Shown piece after piece: positions 6,074-13,874 of a stretch of DNA of 49,543 nucleotides (positions within the stretch are counted from its first letter, which is position 1; every line of letters starts with the position of its first letter). The notes under the pieces were generated by a model. That model ran no database searches and was not told where the DNA came from. It saw only the letters and a list, made by a program, of their open reading frames with translations. The DNA is from an uncultured Parabacteroides sp. (GTDB lineage Bacteria; Bacteroidota; Bacteroidia; Bacteroidales; Tannerellaceae): contig URGO01000002.1 in assembly GCA_900547435.1 (NCBI GenBank), positions 1-49,543 on the forward strand. The letters run 5' to 3'. The position numbers and the translations under genes are program-made.

Positions 6074-7447
6074 ATGGATTTTAAATTAGAGGATAAAGGT
6101 TGCGGCATGAGCGCTAAAGGTTGCAGTCGCATACAAAATAATAAGCTGAATACGTATGATTGGCTGTGCGGTGTTCCGGATGCCGAGAATGCCACAGATT
6201 TCGTAGAGGTTCAGTTTAAGAATACCCGTAAAGGGTACTACCTGAACAATATGCACCTGCCTTTGGAAAAAGGAGATATGGTGGCGGTTGAGGCTAATCC
6301 GGGGCATGACATCGGAACGGTTTCGCTGACGGGCAAGTTGGTCTTGTTGCAAATGCGGAAGAACAATGTCCGGATGGATCAGGAACCTAAGAAGATTTAC
6401 CGGAAAGCGCGTCAGAACGACCTGGACAAGTATGAAGAGGCCAAGGCGAAGGAGCATGAGACCATGATTCGCTCGCGGCAGATTGCTGCAAGCCTGGGAT
6501 TGAATATGAAAATAGGCGATGTGGAGTATCAGGGAGATGGCAATAAGGCGATATTTTATTATATAGCGGACGAACGTGTCGACTTCCGGCAACTGATTAA
6601 GGTATTGGCGGAAGCCTTTCGGGTGCGTATCGAGATGAAGCAGATTGGTGCCCGGCAAGAGGCGGGGCGTATCGGCGGAATCGGTCCTTGCGGAAGGGAG
6701 TTGTGTTGCTCCAGCTGGATGACCAGTTTCGTTTCGGTGGCTACAGGCGCTGCCCGCTACCAGGATATTTCCATGAACCCCCAGAAACTTGCGGGGCAGT
6801 GTGCGAAGCTAAAATGTTGTATCAATTATGAAGTGGATGCTTATGTGGAGGCGCAGAAGCGTTTGCCTTCACGCGAAATCGTATTAGAGACGCAAGACGG
6901 CACTTATTATCATTTTAAGACAGATATATTCAAGCGGGAAATCACCTATTCGACCAGCAAATCGGTTGCCGCTAATTTAGTTACGGTTCCGGCCCAGCGT
7001 GCTTTCGATGTCATCAATATGAATAAGAAAGGCATGAAGCCTGTTTCGCTGGAAGCCGATACGAAACAGCAGTCCAAACGGGAGGTGCAGGACATTTTAG
7101 GGCAGGAGAGCGTGACGCGCTTTGACAATGCGATGTCGAAAAAGAAGAAAAAGAGACGTTCGCCGGGAAATAATAACGGGGAAGCGAACAACGGGAATGC
7201 CGAGAATGCGGAGAAGGCTTCAAACAATGCAAATGGCCAATCACCGAAGCAATCGCAGCCGAATGACAAAAAATCTCCGGAGAATAAGAAGGGAAATAAC
7301 AATGGAGCGAATGGAAACAACGCGCCGAAGAATGCCAATCGGAATAATCGTCCGAAACAAAAACAGCAACAACCCGGAAATAATAATGCCAAGTCCAACA
7401 AACCGCAGGCGTCCAACAAGCCTAAAGATGCGAAGCAAGAGGGGTAG
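6074..7447 (+). CDS. ricT: PSP1-domain protein RicT
   Basis: This 457-aa protein has the PSP1/RicT core. The conserved GGIGPCGRELCCSSWM block (about 198-213) and the QCAKLKCCINYE block (about 241-252) provide the cysteines that bind Fe-S clusters in the RicAFT complex of Firmicutes, where it governs RNase Y-dependent RNA maturation. An rny gene is present further along this window (33875), though its partnership with RicT in Bacteroidetes is not established to my knowledge. The last 100 or so residues are a low-complexity, Asn/Lys/Gln/Pro-rich basic tail. It forms a plausible two-gene unit with gldH, whose start codon lies inside the end of ricT. Confidence 0.88.
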   Translation: MDFKLEDKGCGMSAKGCSRIQNNKLNTYDWLCGVPDAENATDFVEVQFKNTRKGYYLNNMHLPLEKGDMVAVEANPGHDIGTVSLTGKLVLLQMRKNNVRMDQEPKKIYRKARQNDLDKYEEAKAKEHETMIRSRQIAASLGLNMKIGDVEYQGDGNKAIFYYIADERVDFRQLIKVLAEAFRVRIEMKQIGARQEAGRIGGIGPCGRELCCSSWMTSFVSVATGAARYQDISMNPQKLAGQCAKLKCCINYEVDAYVEAQKRLPSREIVLETQDGTYYHFKTDIFKREITYSTSKSVAANLVTVPAQRAFDVINMNKKGMKPVSLEADTKQQSKREVQDILGQESVTRFDNAMSKKKKKRRSPGNNNGEANNGNAENAEKASNNANGQSPKQSQPNDKKSPENKKGNNNGANGNNAPKNANRNNRPKQKQQQPGNNNAKSNKPQASNKPKDAKQEG

Positions 7448-7912
7448 TTGTCTGATACTGCTCATTTGCAGCTTGTTCTTTTCTTGTGCGGATGACACCT
7501 TGTATTACCAATACCAGGTCATTCAAAACACCGCATGGGAAAAGGACAAAGTCTATTATTTTACCTTTCGATAGACGACAATAGCCGGCCTTATACCATT
7601 ACGTTGGATATCCGTAACAACAACAAGTATCCTTACCAGAATTTGTGGCTGTTCTGCAATGAAGAGCCGCCGATAGGTCCGCTGATGCGCGATACCATCG
7701 AGTGCCTCTTGGCGGATGAATTCGGGAAATGGTATGGGCATGGCATCTCTCTTTATGAATCGAGTTTCCCGATTCGCAAGAATTACCATTTCCCTTATCC
7801 GGGGCAATATACCTTCAGTTTCCGGCAAGGGATGCGCGATAGTGTAATCGTGGGAATCCAAGAGATAGGTCTGCGCATCCAGCCTGCCGGGGTGTCCGGA
7901 GACGGATTATAG
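7428..7912 (+). pseudogene. gldH: gldH lipoprotein gene, frameshifted
   Basis: GldH is a small lipoprotein first linked to gliding motility and also conserved in non-gliding Bacteroidales. The start (7428, MRSKRGSC) lies inside the 3' end of ricT. A lipoprotein signal ends in SLFFSC. The frame stops at TAG 7572-7574 after KDKVYYFTFR, but the homologous protein continues in the -1 frame from about 7568 (SIDDNSRPYTITLDIR) to 7912. One extra T in the run at 7566-7568 would restore a single protein of about 161 aa, the usual family length. No canonical slippery heptamer is visible, so a deletion or sequencing error is likelier than programmed shifting. The stop codon directly abuts the reverse stop codon of kdsB. 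Confidence 0.8.
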
Positions 7913-8662
7913 TCTTTTCCGTAAGGCTTCAACCGCCCGGTCAAGGTCTTCCGGCGTATCAATTCCGATAGTTTCGATGTCCGTAATGCCTACCTTGATT
8001 TTATATCCGTTTTCCAACCAGCGCAATTGTTCCAGACTTTCCGCCAGTTCCAAAGGCGATTGCGGAAGGCGGGTGATTTCAGCCAGTACATCCGCCCGGT
8101 AGGCATACATGCCGATATGTTTATAATAGGTATGATTCGGCAACCATTCGGTAAAGACTTTTCCGCGTACATAAGGAATGACCGAGCGACTGAAGTACAT
8201 GGCTTCATTATTCCGGTTGATTACGACTTTAGGCGAATTGGGGTTGAACAATACCTTTTCGAAATCATCGTCCGGGCGAAAAGGCTTGACCAAGGTGGCG
8301 ATTTGTACCTCTCCGTCGGTAAAGCAGGATTTGATGGTTTCGATTTGCTGCGGTTGGATGAAAGGCTCATCCCCTTGGATATTTATCACGACATCGTAGT
8401 TCCCGCCGGCTTTTTGGTAGGCTTCATAACAACGGTCTGTCCCGCTTTTGTGTTGATGGGAAGTCATTACGACGTTTCCTCCGAAGGCTTTGACCGCCTT
8501 TTCGATGCGTTCGTCATCGGTAGCGACACAAACCTCGTCGACGGTGCCTCTGACCTGTTCATATACGCGCTGAATCATGGGTTTCCCGTCCATGTCAGCC
8601 AACGGTTTGCCCGGAAAACGTGTGGAAGCGTATCGGGCCGGTATGATTCCTATAAATTTCAT
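7907..8662 (-). CDS. kdsB: 3-deoxy-manno-octulosonate cytidylyltransferase
   Basis: This enzyme activates KDO as CMP-KDO for lipid A core assembly in the cytoplasm. The diagnostic N-terminus MKFIGIIPARYASTRFPGKP sets the start at 8662 (251 aa), leaving a 10-bp gap to the antiporter gene upstream; a start at 8683 would overlap that gene. Later motifs include VCVATDDERI, the DVVINIQGDEPF nucleotide-sugar block and the C-terminal IGIDTPEDLDRA. It appears to be cotranscribed behind the antiporter. Its TAA (7907-7909) and the gldH TAG (7910-7912) are adjacent, so the two convergent genes share no spacer and no visible terminator. Confidence 0.93.
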   Translation of the reverse strand: MKFIGIIPARYASTRFPGKPLADMDGKPMIQRVYEQVRGTVDEVCVATDDERIEKAVKAFGGNVVMTSHQHKSGTDRCYEAYQKAGGNYDVVINIQGDEPFIQPQQIETIKSCFTDGEVQIATLVKPFRPDDDFEKVLFNPNSPKVVINRNNEAMYFSRSVIPYVRGKVFTEWLPNHTYYKHIGMYAYRADVLAEITRLPQSPLELAESLEQLRWLENGYKIKVGITDIETIGIDTPEDLDRAVEALRKRL

Positions 8663-8672
8663 GTGCATAATA

Positions 8673-10919
8673 CTATAAGTCAAAACTGGATATTCTTCGC
8701 TTTTCTCCTACTACCCAGACCAAATCCCCTTCGGCAAAGACGGTAGATGGTTGCGGATTCTTCAAGGAGGTGGATCCGCGTTCGATACCGATAACCAAGC
8801 ATTTGGCATGTTCGCGGAGTCCGGATTCCTGAATGGAGCGACCTATCAGCTTGGAACCTTTCTGTACCTGGAATTGTTCGATGCTGACTGCTTGCGTATC
8901 GGTTGAGGTAGGTTTGTGGACGTGCAGCTTCTCTTCTACATACTTGCGGAAATGTTCCAAATCCTCATCCGAACCGGCCACAATAATTTTGTCGAACGGA
9001 TAAAGCCGTTCATCGCCTCCGGGAATGTATATCCGCTTTTCTCCTCGGATGATGGTTACCACATTTACATTGCATAGTTTGCGGAAGTTCAGCTCTTTCA
9101 GGCTTTTTCCTATACTCAATGAGTTCTGTTTTACCTCAAAGTCGGCCAGGTGCAAATCGCGTTCCAGCATATGGTTGGCGAAATTCGGGTTGATTGTCGC
9201 ATGTTTTTCCTCTTCCACTTCCCGTGCCGTCAGGTTGCTGAAGAACCGCCGTTCCATCAGGATAGAGCGTTTTTTCAGCTTCTTGGAGAAGATGACATAG
9301 AAGATTATCAGCGCCGCAACCAGCCATAGATACCCGGCGGCAACATTCAGCAATTGGTTGATGGGAATCATGACCAGCGCAATGCAGAGCAGAATGCGTA
9401 ATAAAACCAACGATACCAGCGATCCCCGGTTGAATTTATTATCATTCCAGAGTTTCTGAAACTCTATCGAATGATTTTTCTTCATGATGATGGCCCGGAG
9501 CATGGGGGAAATCAGCAACAGAATCAATATCAACGAGAGCAGGCTCCCTTGCCAGCCCGGAATCCGGGAGACAATCAGCGGAGATACATACTGAAGCCAT
9601 ACGAATATCAGGACAACCGACACGGAGGTGTAGGTCGCCACGATACGGAGCAGGGCTTTGAGCAGTTGATGCCAATCGCTCTGCTGATGAATCGTTCGGG
9701 TTCCGGAGGTATAACGCTCCAACGCCTGAAGCCAACGTTCCGGAATATGTGCTTCCAGCTGTTTATAGGCCGGTTCGGCAAAACGAATCATGTAAGGCGT
9801 GAAGAAGGTGGTAATCACCGAGACCGCTACGACAATCGGGTAGAGGTAATGGTCGGTCACCTTCAAGGATAATCCCAACGAAGCCAAGATAAAGGCGAAC
9901 TCGCCAATCTGCGCCAACGAGAATCCGGATTGGACCGCTATCTTCAGGGGTTGTCCGGAAAGGAGAACGCCGAATGTCCCGAAACAGATTTGTCCGATCA
10001 TGACAATCAGCGTCAGAATGATAATCGGTACTTTGTATTCCCACAGAAGGGCCGGGTCAATCAACATACCTACCGATACGAAGAACACCGCGCCGAACAG
10101 GTCTTTTACCGGTTTGACCAATCGTTCGATACGTTCCGCTTCGACGGTTTCCGCCAGGATGGAACCCATGATGAAAGCGCCTAAGGCGGAAGAGAATCCG
10201 GCCTTGGTGGCAATCAGTACCATGCAGAGGCAAAGTCCGATGCATACGACCAATAATGTCTCGTCATTCAAGTATTTACGGAAGGACTTCAAAACGGAAG
10301 GTATCAGGTAAATGCCGATTACGAAGCAAAAGAGCAGGAAAACGCCTAATTTCACCACACTGTTCAGCAGCTCCATCCCTTCTACCTGCTTGCTGACCGC
10401 CAGGGTGGAGAGCAATACCATCATCAGGACGGCAAACAGGTCTTCGACCACCAGAATGCCCAGGACAACTCCCGTGAAGCGTTGTTCGCGCAGACCCATA
10501 TCATCGAATGCCTTGAAGATAATCGTTGTGGACGACATGGAAAGCATTCCGCCCAGGAACAGGGCGTTCATGTGCCCCCAGCCCAAGGCTAATCCTGTCC
10601 CGTAACCGACAAACATCATTCCCGTAACAATCGTAATGGCTCCCGTAACGGCCGTACCGCCTACTTTCATCAATTTCTTAAAACTGAAATCCAGCCCCAA
10701 GGTGAAAAGAAGGAAGATAACGCCGATGTCCGCCCAGACCTGGATACTCTCCGGATTGGTTACGGTCGGGGTAATCTGGCAAGCGGGACCGGCAAGGATA
10801 CCGGCCACAATATATCCTAACACAACAGGTTGCTTCAACCATTTGAATAGGATGGTGACAAATCCGGCACATATTAGAATTACGGCCAGATCAGAAATCA
10901 AAGTGGAACCTTCAGACAT
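8673..10919 (-). CDS. CPA2-family cation:proton antiporter with two RCK_C domains
   Basis: This 748-aa inner-membrane protein has an N-terminal Na+/H+ exchanger domain of about a dozen helices (to about residue 390). It contains the CPA2-type QPVVLGYIVAGILAGP entry motif and the SALGAFIMGSILAET core. A further membrane section follows (about 410-545). Two C-terminal RCK_C/TrkA-C domains close the protein (about 595-665 and 675-748), the usual ligand-sensing regulators. The full RCK_N nucleotide-binding domain of KefB/KefC is not seen. It probably exchanges K+ or Na+ for protons. A minus-strand -7 box TAACTTTG (10942-10949) precedes it, divergent from the AlbA_2 gene. Confidence 0.88.
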   Translation of the reverse strand: MSEGSTLISDLAVILICAGFVTILFKWLKQPVVLGYIVAGILAGPACQITPTVTNPESIQVWADIGVIFLLFTLGLDFSFKKLMKVGGTAVTGAITIVTGMMFVGYGTGLALGWGHMNALFLGGMLSMSSTTIIFKAFDDMGLREQRFTGVVLGILVVEDLFAVLMMVLLSTLAVSKQVEGMELLNSVVKLGVFLLFCFVIGIYLIPSVLKSFRKYLNDETLLVVCIGLCLCMVLIATKAGFSSALGAFIMGSILAETVEAERIERLVKPVKDLFGAVFFVSVGMLIDPALLWEYKVPIIILTLIVMIGQICFGTFGVLLSGQPLKIAVQSGFSLAQIGEFAFILASLGLSLKVTDHYLYPIVVAVSVITTFFTPYMIRFAEPAYKQLEAHIPERWLQALERYTSGTRTIHQQSDWHQLLKALLRIVATYTSVSVVLIFVWLQYVSPLIVSRIPGWQGSLLSLILILLLISPMLRAIIMKKNHSIEFQKLWNDNKFNRGSLVSLVLLRILLCIALVMIPINQLLNVAAGYLWLVAALIIFYVIFSKKLKKRSILMERRFFSNLTAREVEEEKHATINPNFANHMLERDLHLADFEVKQNSLSIGKSLKELNFRKLCNVNVVTIIRGEKRIYIPGGDERLYPFDKIIVAGSDEDLEHFRKYVEEKLHVHKPTSTDTQAVSIEQFQVQKGSKLIGRSIQESGLREHAKCLVIGIERGSTSLKNPQPSTVFAEGDLVWVVGEKRRISSFDL

Positions 10920-10941
10920 GGCTTATTGTATTTTTGATTGG

Positions 10942-10949
10942 CAAAGTTA
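10942..10949 (-). promoter_or_regulatory. -7 box of the antiporter-kdsB unit
   Basis: TAACTTTG on the minus strand lies 23 bp upstream of the antiporter start and back to back with TATTTTTG (10961-10968) on the plus strand. Confidence 0.6.
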
Positions 10950-10960
10950 GCTATTTATTT

Positions 10961-10968
10961 TATTTTTG
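10961..10968 (+). promoter_or_regulatory. -7 box of the AlbA_2 gene
   Basis: TATTTTTG fits TAnnTTTG and places transcription start near 10973. This rules out an upstream in-frame start at 10966 and selects the ATG at 10990. Confidence 0.6.
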
Positions 10969-10989
10969 TGCCGCGAAAAAGAAGACAAA

Positions 10990-11658
10990 ATGGTGAAAAA
11001 ACATCCTTTACAATTGCTTATTGAGCAAGGAGAGCATCAACAGCTTGACTTTAAGTTTGAAGTGAGCGATAGCAAGAAGATTGCGCGGACGCTTAGCGCT
11101 TTCGCCAATACGGATGGGGGCAGATTGTTGATTGGTGTCAAAGACAATGGTAATATCTCCGGAATCCGGAGCGAAGAGGAGTATTATATGATAGAGGCGG
11201 CCTCGACGGTTTATACGCGCCCTCAGGTGGATTTCACGGCAACCCGGTGGGAGGTGAACGGGAAGACGGTGCTCGAAGTATATATCGCTCCGGGGAAAGA
11301 GCGGCCTTATCTGGCTCCGGACAAGGAGGGAGATTATAAGGCGTATATCCGTGTGGCCGATGAAAATATCCTGGCCAATGAAGTCCTGGTGTTGGCGTGG
11401 AAGAAAGAACGCTCGTTGCACGGAGCTTTGTTGAAGCTCAATAAGCCGGTCAAACGGCTTTTGGCGTATCTGGAGGACAATCCGCACATCAGCCTGAGCC
11501 GGTTTTGCAAGATAGCCCACATAAATGTGTTTACCGCCAAGCAGATTTTAAGCGATATGATAAGTATGGGCGCCCTCGAATACATCGTTTTGGACAAACA
11601 TATTTTATATAAGGTAAAAGGAGATTATGATTTTGAAGAGAACATAGATGATGATTAG
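10990..11658 (+). CDS. AlbA_2 / Schlafen-like ATP-binding domain protein
   Basis: This 222-aa protein carries the AlbA_2 (PF04326) fold: QLDFKFEVSD, then ARTLSAFANTDGGRLLIGV and a D-N-G-N-I-S-G-I turn. The C-terminal 70 residues look like a winged helix (SRFCKIAHINVFTAKQILSD). AlbA_2 proteins are usually treated as nucleic-acid or nucleotide-binding regulators, and in Bacteroidales this short form with a C-terminal helix-turn-helix is common. The target is not predictable. It stands alone, divergent from the antiporter. Confidence 0.83.
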   Translation: MVKKHPLQLLIEQGEHQQLDFKFEVSDSKKIARTLSAFANTDGGRLLIGVKDNGNISGIRSEEEYYMIEAASTVYTRPQVDFTATRWEVNGKTVLEVYIAPGKERPYLAPDKEGDYKAYIRVADENILANEVLVLAWKKERSLHGALLKLNKPVKRLLAYLEDNPHISLSRFCKIAHINVFTAKQILSDMISMGALEYIVLDKHILYKVKGDYDFEENIDDD

Positions 11659-11933
11659 AACGGCAAAATACCAAAATGTCAAATGATAATTTATCCCTTC
11701 TGAAATTTGATTATTTCTGGGCTTATCTCAGAAAAATTAAAACGATGGGCTTCTCGCTGAGTTGAGAAGGCGGATTTTTGAGTATAATTGCTTGGATAAT
11801 ATGGGTTTAATGGGGTATTTGGGGGTTCGTGAAAATCTTCATTCCGGAGGAAAATCGGGGCTATTCGGGAGGACAGGACTTCGATTTCCGGAAAAATGGA
11901 GGATGTTTTTGGGAAAATATCCGATAAATTCCG

Positions 11934-12018
11934 GAAAAGATAGGCATCTTTTGGGAAAAATCTCCCATGCTTTGCGAATGAAGATAGGCACGAATCCACC
12001 CGAAGATAGGCATGAATT
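11934..12018 (+). repeat. TAGGCA(T/C)GAA motif cluster, locus 1
   Basis: Three copies of aaagataggcat, gaagataggcacgaa and gaagataggcatgaa occur at irregular spacing of about 45 and 22 bp. A related pair is upstream of the B3/4 gene (31979-32020). Confidence 0.5.
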
Positions 12019-12208
12019 TTTCTTTTGCAGGAGAAAAACGGGGCGAAAATCTCCTTTTTTGCGTTGTTTTATCGTTTTTTGTGAAAATGCGCGTCAGCTT
12101 AAAATCCGGAATTGGAAATTTTTGATAGAAAAAGTGTGTTTTGGCTTTCATTTGTCAAATCGTAAAAGGCAATCTGAAAGGACTTATCTACTTTTCAGAA
12201 ATAAATTG

Positions 12209-12216
12209 TACCTTTG
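12209..12216 (+). promoter_or_regulatory. -7 box of thyA
   Basis: TACCTTTG lies 31 bp upstream of the thyA start; the -33 element is weak. Confidence 0.6.
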
Positions 12217-12247
12217 CATCGATTAAAAGAAAAAGCAGAAAAATAAG

Positions 12248-13042
12248 ATGAAACAATATCTCGATTTGCTCAACCGCGTGCTGACCGAGGGCGTGCAAAA
12301 AGGCGACCGGACGGGGACAGGCACGATAAGCGTCTTCGGTCATCAGATGCGTTTTAACCTCGAAGAGGGTTTTCCGCTTCTGACCACCAAGAAGCTTCAC
12401 CTCAAATCCATCATTTACGAATTGCTTTGGTTCTTGAAAGGCGATACGAACGTGAAATATTTGCAGGAAAACGGTGTGCGTATCTGGAACGAATGGGCGG
12501 ACGCGAATGGCGATTTGGGACATATCTATGGGTATCAGTGGCGTTCGTGGCCCGATTATAAGGGCGGTTCGATAGACCAGATTTCGGAGGCCGTTGAGAC
12601 GATTAAACACAATCCCAACTCGCGGCGTATTATCGTGAATGCCTGGAATGTAGCAGATTTGGAGAATATGAACCTGCCTCCTTGCCACATGTTTTTCCAG
12701 TTTTATGTGGCCAACGGGCGATTAAGTCTGCAAATGTACCAGCGGAGCGCGGATATCTTCCTGGGCGTTCCTTTCAATATCGCCTCGTATGCGCTTCTTC
12801 TTCAGATGATGGCGCAGGTAACGGGCCTGAAGGCAGGCGATTTCATCCATACGCTGGGCGATGCGCATATTTACCTGAACCATTTGGAGCAGGTGAAGCT
12901 TCAGTTGACCCGCGAACCGCGCCCGCTTCCCCGCATGGAGCTGAATCCAGAGGTGAAGAGCATATTTGATTTTAAATACGAAGATTTTAATCTGACAGGT
13001 TACGACCCGCATCCGCACATCAAGGGGGTGGTGTCGGTATAA
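12248..13042 (+). CDS. thyA: Thymidylate synthase
   Basis: This 264-aa enzyme is full length for ThyA. It methylates dUMP to dTMP with methylenetetrahydrofolate, producing dihydrofolate. Visible signatures are GDRTGTGTISVFG, the arginine of NPNSRRIIVNAWN, the catalytic cysteine in LPPCHMFFQFYV (about residue 146) and RSADIFLGVPFN, which binds dUMP. The neighbouring dihydrofolate reductase regenerates tetrahydrofolate, so the two genes form a metabolic pair. They are separated by a 124-bp repeat array rather than overlapping. Confidence 0.97.
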   Translation: MKQYLDLLNRVLTEGVQKGDRTGTGTISVFGHQMRFNLEEGFPLLTTKKLHLKSIIYELLWFLKGDTNVKYLQENGVRIWNEWADANGDLGHIYGYQWRSWPDYKGGSIDQISEAVETIKHNPNSRRIIVNAWNVADLENMNLPPCHMFFQFYVANGRLSLQMYQRSADIFLGVPFNIASYALLLQMMAQVTGLKAGDFIHTLGDAHIYLNHLEQVKLQLTREPRPLPRMELNPEVKSIFDFKYEDFNLTGYDPHPHIKGVVSV

Positions 13043-13048
13043 TGACTT

Positions 13049-13165
13049 TTAGTTCTTGAGTTTTTCAGGTCATAAGTTTTTCAGTTTAAACTCAAAAAAC
13101 TCACAAACTTACAAACTTAAAAACTCATAAACTCAAAAAACTTACAAACTTAAAAACTCAAAAAA
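13049..13165. repeat. AACTTACAAACTTAAAAACTC unit array between thyA and dfrA
   Basis: The left part has AGTT-type units (GAGTTTTTCAG, ATAAGTTTTTCAG). The right part is a run of about eight units of their complement (AAACTCA, AAACTTAC, AAACTTAAA). The right part is therefore complementary to the left, and the transcript could fold into a long hairpin. The array ends just before the dihydrofolate reductase start, so it sits in that gene's leader. Confidence 0.85.
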
Positions 13166-13166
13166 T

Positions 13167-13658
13167 ATGAAGATTTCAATTATTGCCGCCATATCGGATA
13201 ACAACGCGATAGGCAAGAACCAGCAATTGTTGTGGCATTTGCCGGCTGATATGAAGCATTTCAAGGAGTTGACCACCGGTCATGCGATTATTATGGGACG
13301 CAAAACGTTCGAATCCCTTCCGAACGGTCCGCTTCCGGAGCGGAAAAATGTGGTGTTGACCACGATGCCGGAAGATTTCGTGAATTGCTTCGCGTGCGAG
13401 TCCATGCATGACGCGTTGGACCTGTGCGAGCATGAAGAGGAAGTGTTCGTTATCGGAGGAGCGTTGGTCTATCGCCAGGCTTTGCGCCGTGCCGACAAGA
13501 TGTATATCACCCGTGTCCATCAAGCGTTTGAGAATGCCGATACGTTCTTTCCCGTAGTGGATTGGGAGCAATGGGAAGAGGTTGAGCGTCAGGACTTCCC
13601 GGCGGATGAAAAGAACGCTTATCCCTATTCTTTCATTACGTATGTAAGAAAGAAGTAA
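13167..13658 (+). CDS. folA: Dihydrofolate reductase
   Basis: This 163-aa enzyme reduces dihydrofolate to tetrahydrofolate with NADPH. It shows the canonical N-terminus MKISIIAAISDNNAIGKNQQ, the substrate-binding WHLPADMKHFKELT, the GRKTFESLP nucleotide loop and FVIGGALVYRQAL. Length and motifs are those of a normal chromosomal enzyme. It restores the folate that the upstream thymidylate synthase oxidises. Confidence 0.96.
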   Translation: MKISIIAAISDNNAIGKNQQLLWHLPADMKHFKELTTGHAIIMGRKTFESLPNGPLPERKNVVLTTMPEDFVNCFACESMHDALDLCEHEEEVFVIGGALVYRQALRRADKMYITRVHQAFENADTFFPVVDWEQWEEVERQDFPADEKNAYPYSFITYVRKK

Positions 13659-13720
13659 GGATTTACTTGTATTTAACATAGTCTTTACAACTTTTTGCGC
13701 TTACTTTCTATCTTATATAT

Positions 13721-13860
13721 AGTAGTTAGGAGTTGGTAGTTAGTAGTTAGAATTTGGATTCCTCCGGAACTCCGCTCAACATGACGGAGTGTAAAAGAGG
13801 TATAATTAATTTTATACAATTTACTTATCTAACTACCAACTACTAACTACCAACTACCTA
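13721..13860. repeat. TAGTAGTTAGGAGTTGG array with inverted copy
   Basis: The left arm (13721-13752) is four units of the TAGTTAG(T/G)AG type. The right arm (13829-13860) is the complementary CTAACTACCAACTACTAAC run. They can pair into a stem of roughly 30 bp enclosing 76 bp. The loop carries an inverted relative of the GTCAT-TGAGCGGAG dispersed element (13756-13787). The right arm ends 14 bp before the A2M start codon. Confidence 0.85.
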
Positions 13861-13874
13861 AAAAAAGAAAAGAT

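Larger units (their letters stand above)
11659..12247. other. 589-bp intergenic region upstream of thyA
   Basis: No convincing gene is seen on either strand; the open frames here are purine-rich and low in complexity. It holds at least three imperfect copies of a (g)aagATAGGCA(t/c)gaa motif (11934-11948, 11979-11995 and 12001-12018) that also appears, as AAGTTAGGCATGAA, at 31979-32020. Several gaaaaat/tttccgga-rich stretches surround them. The thyA promoter is at its right end. Confidence 0.6.

Noticed and set aside
7560..7575. Programmed -1 frameshift in gldH
   Set aside because: CCTTTCG lacks the X-XXY-YYZ slippery pattern and no downstream stem is evident; a single-base loss is simpler.
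11762..12226. A 154-codon plus-strand open frame upstream of thyA
   Set aside because: Its residues are low in complexity, it overlaps the TAGGCA motif cluster and the thyA promoter, and nothing in it resembles a family. An opposite-strand frame overlaps it equally well.
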